A program made the position numbers and the translations under genes. From assembly GCA_944474755.1 (NCBI GenBank), contig OX104113.1, forward strand, positions 64,190,074-64,254,073: DNA of 64,000 nt, read 5' to 3'. Below are positions 55,218 through 64,000 of the stretch, piece after piece. How positions within the stretch are numbered: the stretch's first letter is position 1; each line of letters begins with the position of its first letter. The notes beneath the pieces are model-generated. The model was not told the origin of the DNA. It worked only from the letters and a program-made list of their open reading frames with translations, and made no database searches. Origin of the DNA: Limnoperna fortunei (taxonomy: Eukaryota; Mollusca; Bivalvia; Mytilida; Modiolidae).

Positions 55218-55550
55218 ATGAAAGCCAAAGTACAACAAAGATGCAGCAACAAGAGGTCTACACTGGTAGACAGCGAGAAACGCTTTAAAAGAGCTTGTGA
55301 ACAGATTGTACAGCTAAACTATTCCTTAGATGCTCTTCAACAGAGATATAACAAAGCTAAGCAGGACAACCACAAGTCGTTCAGATATTCACTTCGTCTA
55401 CGTATAGCTGTCGTGGACGGCATGCGAAACATGTACTACGACTATGCCCATAAGAAAGCGGAGGCTATAGCTGAACTCAGACAGGAACTGTTTGGAGAAG
55501 TAGTTGACATCGTAGCTGATGAACTTTCAGACATCGAGATGTACGATTAA
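55218..55550 (+). CDS. Array gene copy 13
   Basis: Consensus protein. TATA 55140, stem-loop 55581-55596. Its upstream spacer shares the 'aactcaatctg' marker with copy 11, 2476 bp away. Confidence 0.88.
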   Translation: MKAKVQQRCSNKRSTLVDSEKRFKRACEQIVQLNYSLDALQQRYNKAKQDNHKSFRYSLRLRIAVVDGMRNMYYDYAHKKAEAIAELRQELFGEVVDIVADELSDIEMYD

Positions 55551-56455
55551 AGTTTGATGATGAAGAACGCTTCTAAAAACGGTTCTTTTCAGAGCCACAC
55601 ACATTTTTCAAAAAGAATCTATATTGTTGTTAAAAATTCTCCAACGAGTGCCATTTTACTCCTCTTATATAATTTAGTGTTCCACGGAAAAAAATAATTT
55701 ACAAGAATAGTATTTGTAAGAAAAATCAAATCTTCAACAAATTTTAATTAGAATTCCACAATTTCGCTTTTTGGTTTCATTTTTAAATTATAGATTATCA
55801 ACAGTATCGTTAATCTTAATTATATAAATTCGCACATATTGCATAATTTTCTTGTTGTCAAAAGGTCCTTAAAATTCGACGTCCTTAAAGTACTACATGC
55901 GAATAAAGTACAGGAAAATTAAAATTTAGGTCGGTCATTGTATAATTACGTAAATCAGAGTATTTGGTCAACATTTGAACAAAATTGTTTTCTCATGCGT
56001 TTTTGGTTTCAAATCCACCCAATTGTAATTTTCTATTAAAATGAGGTCATTCCACTAATAATTTGCGCTTTATAAAAAATGCATTTCTTCTTTTTTATCT
56101 AGCATTTTCGGTATATCTAAAAAAACATCTATTGCGTGTGTTTTATCTATTTTAATAATGATCTTTTTATGTGAAATATGCATTCCTTGAAACAATAATT
56201 AAATCAAATTGTTTATTGTTTGACAAATACCCGTTGATTAATTAACAAAGGGGTTTGACAATTAACACAAGCTGACGACACGAGACAGTTTTGACAATGG
56301 ACTCGTGTTTTAAACTCAATTACTCTCCTATGACAATCCTTTCTCAATTTCAGGTGTGTCAAAATGAGAGGTGCATGTATATAATCAGCCAGGTCATCGT
56401 TGATGTTCAGAACTTGTTTCAACTCCAATAGTGCTAACACATCGAAATCAACACA

Positions 56456-56788
56456 ATGAAAGCCAAAGTACAACAAAGATGCAGCAACAAGAGGTCTACA
56501 CTGGTAGACAGCGAGAAACGCTTTAAAAGAGCTTGTGAACAGATTGTACAGCTAAACTATTCCTTAGATGCTCTTCAACAGAGATATAACAAAGCTAAGC
56601 AGGACAACCACAAGTCGTTCAGATATTCACTTCGTCTACGTATAGCTGTCGTGGACGGCATGCGAAACATGTACTACGACTATGCCCATAAGAAAGCGGA
56701 GGCTATAGCTGAACTCAGACAGGAACTGTTTGGAGAAGTAGTTGACATCGTAGCTGATGAACTTTCAGACATCGAGATGTACGATTAA
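56456..56788 (+). CDS. Array gene copy 14
   Basis: Consensus protein. TATA 56378, stem-loop 56819-56834. The base before the TATA region reads GGTGCATG rather than GGTGGATG, a marker shared with copies 10 and 16-20. Confidence 0.88.
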   Translation: MKAKVQQRCSNKRSTLVDSEKRFKRACEQIVQLNYSLDALQQRYNKAKQDNHKSFRYSLRLRIAVVDGMRNMYYDYAHKKAEAIAELRQELFGEVVDIVADELSDIEMYD

Positions 56789-57693
56789 AGTTTGATGATG
56801 AAGAACGCTTCTAAAAACGGTTCTTTTCAGAGCCACACACATTTTTCAAAAAGAATCTATATTGTTGTTAAAAATTCTCCAACGAGTGCCATTTTACTCC
56901 TCTTATATAATTTAGTGTTCCACGGAAAAAAATAATTTACAAGAATAGTATTTGTAGGAAAAATCAAATCTTCAACAAATTTTAATTAGAATTCCACAAT
57001 TTCGCTTTTTGGTTCCATTTTTAAATTATAGATTATCAACAGTATCGTAAATCTTAATTATATAAATTCGCACATATTGCATAATTTTCTTGTTGTCAAA
57101 AGGTCCTTAAAATTCGACGTCCTTAAAGTACTACATGCGAATAAAGTACAGGAAAATTAAAATTTAGGTCGGTCATTGTATAATTACGTAAATCAGAGTA
57201 TTTGGTCAACATTTGAACAAAATTGTTTTCTCGTGCGTTTTTGGTTCCAAATCCACCCAATTGTCATTTTCTATTAAAATGAGGTCATTCCACTAATAAT
57301 TTGCGCTTTATTAAAAATGCATTTCTTCTTTTTTATCAAGCATTTTCGGTATATCTAAAAAAACATCTATTGCGTGTGTTTTATCTATTTTAATAATGAT
57401 CTTTTTATGTGAAATATGTATTCCTTGAAACAATAATTAAATCAAATTGTTAATTGTTTGACAAATACCCGTTGATTAATTAACAAAGGGGTTTGACAAT
57501 TAACACAAGCTGACGACACGAGACAGTTTTGACAATGGACTCGTGTTTTAAACTCAATTACTCTCCTATGACAATCCTTTCTCAATTTCAGGTGTGTCAA
57601 AATGAGAGGTGGATGTATATAATCAGCCAGGTCATCGTTGATGTTCAGAACTTGTTTCAACTCCAATAGTGCTAACACATCGAAATCAACACA

Positions 57694-58026
57694 ATGAAAG
57701 CCAAAGTACAACAAAGATGCAGCAACAAGAGGTCTACACTGGTAGACAGCGAGAAACGCTTTAAAAGAGCTTGTGAACAGATTGTACAGCTAAACTATTC
57801 CTTAGATGCTCTTCAACAGAGATATAACAAAGCTAAGCAGGACAACCACAAGTCGTTCAGATATTCACTTCGTCTACGTATAGCTGTCGTGGACGGCATG
57901 CGAAACATGTACTACGACTATGCCCATAAGAAAGCGGAGGCTATAGCTGAACTCAGACAGGAACTGTTTGGAGAAGTAGTTGACATCGTAGCTGATGAAC
58001 TTTCAGACATCGAGATGTACGATTAA
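57694..58026 (+). CDS. Array gene copy 15
   Basis: Consensus protein. TATA 57616, stem-loop 58057-58072. It retains GGTGGATG upstream, unlike its neighbours on either side. Confidence 0.88.
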   Translation: MKAKVQQRCSNKRSTLVDSEKRFKRACEQIVQLNYSLDALQQRYNKAKQDNHKSFRYSLRLRIAVVDGMRNMYYDYAHKKAEAIAELRQELFGEVVDIVADELSDIEMYD

Positions 58027-58931
58027 AGTTTGATGATGAAGAACGCTTCTAAAAACGGTTCTTTTCAGAGCCACACACATTTTTCAAAAAGAATCTATAT
58101 TGTTGTTAAAAATTCTCCAACGATTGCCATTTTACTCCTCTTATATAATTTAGTGTTCCACGGAAAAAAATAATTTACAAGAATAGTATTTGTAAGAAAA
58201 ATCAAATCTTCAACAAATTTTAATTAGAATTCCACAATTTCGCTTTTTGGTTTCATTTTTAAATTATAGATTATCAACAGTATCGTTAATCTTAATTTTA
58301 TAAATTCGCACATATTGCATAATTTTCTTGTTGTCAAAAGGTCCTTAAAATTCGACGTCCTTAAAGTACTACATGCGAATAAAGTACAGGAAAATTAAAA
58401 TTTAGGTCGGTCATTGTATAATTACGTAAATCAGAGTATTTGGTCAACATTTGAACAAAATTGTTTTCTCATGCGTTTTTGGTTTCAAATCCACCCAATT
58501 GTAATTTTCTATTAAAATGAGGTCATTCCACTAATAATTTGCGCTTTATAAAAAATGCATTTCTTCTTTTTTATCTAGCATTTTCGGTATATCTAAAAAA
58601 ACATCTATTGCGTGTGTTTTATCTATTTTAATAATGATCTTTTTATGTGAAATATGCATTCCTTGAAACAATAATTAAATCAAATTGTTTATTGTTTGAC
58701 AAATACCCGTTGATTAATTAACAAAGGGGTTTGACAATTAACACAAGCTGACGACACGAGACAGTTTTGACAATGGACTCGTGTTTTAAACTCAATTACT
58801 CTCCTATGACAATCCTTTCTCAATTTCAGGTGTGTCAAAATGAGAGGTGCATGTATATAATCAGCCAGGTCATCGTTGATGTTCAGAACTTGTTTCAACT
58901 CCAATAGTGCTAACACATCGAAATCAACACA

Positions 58932-59264
58932 ATGAAAGCCAAAGTACAACAAAGATGCAGCAACAAGAGGTCTACACTGGTAGACAGCGAGAAACGCTTT
59001 AAAAGAGCTTGTGAACAGATTGTACAGCTAAACTATTCCTTAGATGCTCTTCAACAGAGATATAACAAAGCTAAGCAGGACAACCACAAGTCGTTCAGAT
59101 ATTCACTTCGTCTACGTATAGCTGTCGTGGACGGCATGCGAAACATGTACTACGACTATGCCCATAAGAAAGCGGAGGCTATAGCTGAACTCAGACAGGA
59201 ACTGTTTGGAGAAGTAGTTGACATCGTAGCTGATGAACTTTCAGACATCGAGATGTACGATTAA
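58932..59264 (+). CDS. Array gene copy 16
   Basis: Consensus protein. TATA 58854, stem-loop 59295-59310. The unit is nearly identical to copies 17-19. Confidence 0.88.
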   Translation: MKAKVQQRCSNKRSTLVDSEKRFKRACEQIVQLNYSLDALQQRYNKAKQDNHKSFRYSLRLRIAVVDGMRNMYYDYAHKKAEAIAELRQELFGEVVDIVADELSDIEMYD

Positions 59265-60169
59265 AGTTTGATGATGAAGAACGCTTCTAAAAACGGTTCT
59301 TTTCAGAGCCACACACATTTTTCAAAAAGAATCTATATTGTTGTTAAAAATTCTCCAACGAGTGCCATTTTACTCCTCTTATATAATTTAGTGTTCCACG
59401 GAAAAAAATAATTTACAAGAATAGTATTTGTAAGAAAAATCAAATCTTCAACAAATTTTAATTAGAATTCCACAATGTCGCTTTTTGGTTTCATTTTTAA
59501 ATTATAGATTATCAACAGTATCGTAAATCTTAATTATATAAATTCGCACATATTGCATAATTTTCTTGTTGTCAAAAGGTCCTTAAAATTCGACGTCCTT
59601 AAAGTACTACATGCGAATAAAGTACAGGAAAATTAAAATTTAGGTCGGTCATTGTATAATTACGTAAATCAGAGTATTTGGTCAACATTTGAACAAAATT
59701 GTTTTCTCATGCGTTTTTGGTTTCAAATCCACCCAATTGTAATTTTCTATTAAAATGAGGTCATTCCACTAATAATTTGCGCTTTATAAAAAATGCATTT
59801 CTTCTTTTTTATCTAGCATTTTCGGTATATCTAAAAAAACATCTATTGCGTGTGTTTTATCTATTTTAATAATGATCTTTTTATGTGAAATATGCATTCC
59901 TTGAAACAATAATTAAATCAAATTGTTTATTGTTTGACAAATACCCGTTGATTAATTAACAAAGGGGTTTGACAATTAACACAAGCTGACGACACGAGAC
60001 AGTTTTGACAATGGACTCGTGTTTTAAACTCAATTACTCTCCTATGACAATCCTTTCTCAATTTCAGGTGTGTCAAAATGAGAGGTGCATGTATATAATC
60101 AGCCAGGTCATCGTTGATGTTCAGAACTTGTTTCAACTCCAATAGTGCTAACACATCGAAATCAACACA

Positions 60170-60502
60170 ATGAAAGCCAAAGTACAACAAAGATGCAGCA
60201 ACAAGAGGTCTACACTGGTAGACAGCGAGAAACGCTTTAAAAGAGCTTGTGAACAGATTGTACAGCTAAACTATTCCTTAGATGCTCTTCAACAGAGATA
60301 TAACAAAGCTAAGCAGGACAACCACAAGTCGTTCAGATATTCACTTCGTCTTCGTATAGCTGTCGTGGACGGCATGCGAAACATGTACTACGACTATGCC
60401 CATAAGAAAGCGGAGGCTATAGCTGAACTCAGACAGGAACTGTTTGGAGAAGTAGTTGACATCGTAGCTGATGAACTTTCAGACATCGAGATGTACGATT
60501 AA
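60170..60502 (+). CDS. Array gene copy 17
   Basis: Consensus protein with one silent change at Leu61 (CTT for CTA). TATA 60092, stem-loop 60533-60548. Confidence 0.88.
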   Translation: MKAKVQQRCSNKRSTLVDSEKRFKRACEQIVQLNYSLDALQQRYNKAKQDNHKSFRYSLRLRIAVVDGMRNMYYDYAHKKAEAIAELRQELFGEVVDIVADELSDIEMYD

Positions 60503-61407
60503 AGTTTGATGATGAAGAACGCTTCTAAAAACGGTTCTTTTCAGAGCCACACACATTTTTCAAAAAGAATCTATATTGTTGTTAAAAATTCTCCAACGAG
60601 TGCCATTTTACTCCTCTTATATAATTTAGTGTTCCACGGAAAAAAATAATTTACAAGAATAGTATTTGTAAGAAAAATCAAATCTTCAACAAATTTTAAT
60701 TAGAATTCCACAATTTCGCTTTTTGGTTTCATTTTTAAATTATAGATTATCAACAGTATCGTTAATCTTAATTATATAAATTCGCACATATTGCATAATT
60801 TTCTTGTTGTCAAAAGGTCCTTAAAATTCGACGTCCTTAAAGTACTACATGCGAATAAAGTACAGGAAAATTAAAATTTAGGTCGGTCATTGTATAATTA
60901 CGTAAATCAGAGTATTTGGTCAACATTTGAACAAAATTGTTTTCTCATGCGTTTTTGGTTTCAAATCCACCCAATTGTCATTTTCTATTAAAATGAGGTC
61001 ATTCCACTAATAATTTGCGCTTTATAAAAAATGCATTTCTTCTTTTTTATCTAGCATTTTCGGTATATCTAAAAAAACATCTATTGCGTGTGTTTTATCT
61101 ATTTTAATAATGATCTTTTTATGTGAAATATGCATTCCTTGAAACAATAATTAAATCAAATTGTTTATTGTTTGACAAATACCCGTTGATTAATTAACAA
61201 AGGGGTTTGACAATTAACACAAGCTGACGACACGAGACAGTTTTGACAATGGACTCGTGTTTTAAACTCAATTACTCTCCTATGACAATCCTTTCTCAAT
61301 TTCAGGTGTGTCAAAATGAGAGGTGCATGTATATAATCAGCCAGGTCATCGTTGATGTTCAGAACTTGTTTCAACTCCAATAGTGCTAACACATCGAAAT
61401 CAACACA

Positions 61408-61740
61408 ATGAAAGCCAAAGTACAACAAAGATGCAGCAACAAGAGGTCTACACTGGTAGACAGCGAGAAACGCTTTAAAAGAGCTTGTGAACAGATTGTA
61501 CAGCTAAACTATTCCTTAGATGCTCTTCAACAGAGATATAACAAAGCTAAGCAGGACAACCACAAGTCGTTCAGATATTCACTTCGTCTACGTATAGCTG
61601 TCGTGGACGGCATGCGAAACATGTACTACGACTATGCCCATAAGAAAGCGGAGGCTATAGCTGAACTCAGACAGGAACTGTTTGGAGAAGTAGTTGACAT
61701 CGTAGCTGATGAACTTTCAGACATCGAGATGTACGATTAA
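61408..61740 (+). CDS. Array gene copy 18
   Basis: Consensus protein. TATA 61330, stem-loop 61771-61786. Confidence 0.88.
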   Translation: MKAKVQQRCSNKRSTLVDSEKRFKRACEQIVQLNYSLDALQQRYNKAKQDNHKSFRYSLRLRIAVVDGMRNMYYDYAHKKAEAIAELRQELFGEVVDIVADELSDIEMYD

Positions 61741-62645
61741 AGTTTGATGATGAAGAACGCTTCTAAAAACGGTTCTTTTCAGAGCCACACACATTTTTCA
61801 AAAAGAATCTATATTGTTGTTAAAAATTCTCCAACGAGTGCCATTTTACTCCTCTTATATAATTTAGTGTTCCACGGAAAAAAATAATTTACAAGAATAG
61901 TATTTGTAAGAAAAATCAAATCTTCAACAAATTTTAATTAGAATTCCACAATTTCGCTTTTTGGTTTCATTTTTAAATTATAGATTATCAACAGTATCGT
62001 TAATCTTAATTATATAAATTCGCACATATTGCATAATTTTCTTGTTGTCAAAAGGTCCTTAAAATTCGACGTCCTTAAAGTACTACATGCGAATAAAGTA
62101 CAGGAAAATTAAAATATAGGTCGGTCATTGTATAATTACGTAAATCAGAGTATTTGGTCAACATTTGAACAAAATTGTTTTCTCATGCGTTTTTGGTTTC
62201 AAATCCACCCAATTGTAATTTTCTATTAAAATGAGGTCATTCCACTAATAATTTGCGCTTTATAAAAAATGCATTTCTTCTTTTTTATCTAGCATTTTCG
62301 GTATATCTAAAATAACATCTATTGCGTGTGTTTTATCTATTTTAATAATGATCTTTTTATGTGAAATATGCATTCCTTGAAACAATAATTAAATCAAATT
62401 GTTTATTGTTTGACAAATACCCGTTGATTAATTAACAAAGGGGTTTGACAATTAACACAAGCTGACGACACGAGACAGTTTTGACAATGGACTCGTGTTT
62501 TAAACTCAATTACTCTCCTATGACAATCCTTTCTCAATTTCAGGTGTGTCAAAATGAGAGGTGCATGTATATAATCAGCCAGGTCATCGTTGATGTTCAG
62601 AACTTGTTTCAACTCCAATAGTGCTAACACATCGAAATCAACACA

Positions 62646-62978
62646 ATGAAAGCCAAAGTACAACAAAGATGCAGCAACAAGAGGTCTACACTGGTAGACA
62701 GCGAGAAACGCTTTAAAAGAGCTTGTGAACAGATTGTACAGCTAAACTATTCCTTAGATGCTCTTCAACAGAGATATAACAAAGCTAAGCAGGACAACCA
62801 CAAGTCGTTCAGATATTCACTTCGTCTACGTATAGCTGTCGTGGACGGCATGTGAAACATGTACTACGACTATGCCCATAAGAAAGCGGAGGCTATAGCT
62901 GAACTCAGACAGGAACTGTTTGGAGAAGTAGTTGACATCGTAGCTGATGAACTTTCAGACATCGAGATGTACGATTAA
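62646..62978 (+). pseudogene. Array gene copy 19, nonsense mutation at codon 70
   Basis: CGA (Arg70) has become TGA at 62853-62855, a C-to-T change at a CpG. The predicted product is 69 residues, losing most of the second helix and the acidic tail. TATA (62568) and stem-loop (63009-63024) are intact and the rest of the unit matches its neighbours, so the mutation is recent. Confidence 0.85.
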
Positions 62979-63883
62979 AGTTTGATGATGAAGAACGCTT
63001 CTAAAAACGGTTCTTTTCAGAGCCACACACATTTTTCAAAAAGAATCTATATTGTTGTTAAAAATTCTCCAACGAGTGCCATTTTACTCCTCTTATATAA
63101 TTTAGTGTTCCACGGAAAAAAATAATTTACAAGAATAGTATTTGTAAGAAAAATCAAATCTTCAACAAATTTTAATTAGAATTCCACAATTTCGCTTTTT
63201 GGTTTCATTTTTAAATTATAGATTATCAACAGTATCGTTAATCTTAATTATATAAATTCGCACATATTGCATAATTTTCTTGTTGTCAAAAGGTCCTTAA
63301 AATTCGACGTCCTTAAAGTACTACATGCGAATAAAGTACAGGAAAATTAAAATTTAGGTCGGTCATTGTATAATTACGTAAATCAGAGTATTTGGTCAAC
63401 ATTTGAACAAAATTGTTTTCTCATGCGTTTTTGGTTTCAAATCCACCCAATTGTAATTTTCTATTAAAATGAGGTCATTCCACTAATAATTTGCGCTTTA
63501 TAAAAAATGCATTTCTTCTTTTTTATCTAGCATTTTCGGTATATCTAAAAAAACATCTATTGCGTGTGTTTTATCTATTTTAATAATGATCTTTTTATGT
63601 GAAATATGCATTCCTTGAAACAATAATTAAATCAAATTGTTTATTGTTTGACAAATACCCGTTGATTAATTAACAAAGGGGTTTGACAATTAACACAAGC
63701 TGACGACACGAGACAGTTTTGACAATGGACTCGTGTTTTAAACTCAATTACTCTCCTATGACAATCCTTTCTCAATTTCAGGTGTGTCAAAATGAGAGGT
63801 GCATGTATATAATCAGCCAGGTCATCGTTGATGTTCAGAACTTGTTTCAACTCCAATAGTGCTAACACATCGAAATCAACACA

Positions 63884-64000
63884 ATGAAAGCCAAAGTACA
63901 ACAAAGATGCAGCAACAAGAGGTCTACACTGGTAGACAGCGAGAAACGCTTTAAAAGAGCTTGTGAACAGATTGTACAGCTAAACTATTCCTTAGATGCT
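63884..64000 (+). CDS. Array gene copy 20, cut by the window end
   Basis: The first 39 codons match the consensus and the frame continues past the window. TATA 63806. Confidence 0.87.
   Translation, partial: MKAKVQQRCSNKRSTLVDSEKRFKRACEQIVQLNYSLDA

Larger units (their letters stand above)
40345..64000 (+). repeat. Head-to-tail array of at least 20 gene cassettes, about 1238 bp each
   Basis: Start codons lie at 40435, 41671, 42902, 44134, 45346, 46579, 47791, 49028, 50267, 51505, 52742, 53980, 55218, 56456, 57694, 58932, 60170, 61408, 62646 and 63884. Steps are 1212-1239 bp and exactly 1238 bp through most of the right part. Each unit has a TATA box, a short leader, a 333-bp intronless gene, a histone-type stem-loop and an AT-rich spacer of about 730 bp. 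Homogeneity rises from left to right, as in concerted evolution by unequal exchange. The array runs off the window, so 20 is a minimum, and assembly collapse or expansion is possible. Confidence 0.97.

Noticed and set aside
40345..64000. Array as a plain satellite or an rDNA/histone cluster
   Set aside because: A plain satellite does not explain the conserved frame, TATA box and stem-loop. None of the core histones H2A, H2B, H3, H4 or linker H1 is recognisable in the unit, and no rRNA sequence is seen.
40345..64000. CRISPR-like array
   Set aside because: Units are 1.2 kb with coding sequence in a eukaryotic context. There is no short-repeat/spacer pattern.

Overview
The window is AT-rich metazoan nuclear DNA, most likely from a bivalve mollusc. 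That assignment is an inference. It rests on a spliced animal gene with long introns, on dispersed repeats of a style I associate with bivalve genomes (elements opening with AGCTCACCTGACC or GTCTCGCCTGC and carrying tandem cores), and on class II tRNA-derived SINEs. Nothing here fixes the species.

Positions 1-15028 contain no gene I recognise except an unidentified minus-strand reading frame open at the left edge (1-168). The rest is repeats: a 64-bp minisatellite, SINEs, three good copies and one decayed copy of a hairpin-headed element with a 146-bp tandem core, and a 35-bp minisatellite that was duplicated together with one of those elements.

Positions 15029-38895 hold the 3' half of an ACBD3 (GCP60) orthologue on the plus strand. 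It contains the glutamine-rich segment, two homologous alternative exons at the start of the GOLD domain, and the two last GOLD exons with stop codon and a polyA signal. The upstream acyl-CoA-binding exons are not seen. The two alternative exons (25063-25193 and 25587-25708) have identical phases, and including both or neither breaks the frame, so they look like mutually exclusive exons. The introns carry a nested self-insertion of a 3-kb repeat, a 2.4-kb TIR element, a TTAA-flanked MITE, a palindrome and a broken MULE-type transposase.

A 200-N assembly gap (39124-39323) and the 3' end of a non-LTR retrotransposon separate ACBD3 from the most striking region. From about 40345 to the window end runs a head-to-tail array of at least 20 units of about 1238 bp. 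Each unit carries one intronless gene for a 110-residue basic/acidic helical protein that I do not recognise. Each cassette has a TATA box 78 bp upstream of the ATG and, 30 nt after the stop, a sequence matching the replication-dependent histone mRNA 3' stem-loop (GGTTCT TTTC AGAGCC), followed by a purine-rich element resembling the histone downstream element. This implies a non-histone, or unrecognised chromatin, gene family processed like histone mRNA. The array shows higher-order dimer duplications, a decayed left edge and two null copies. ACBD3 and the array appear to be neighbours only; no functional link is visible.
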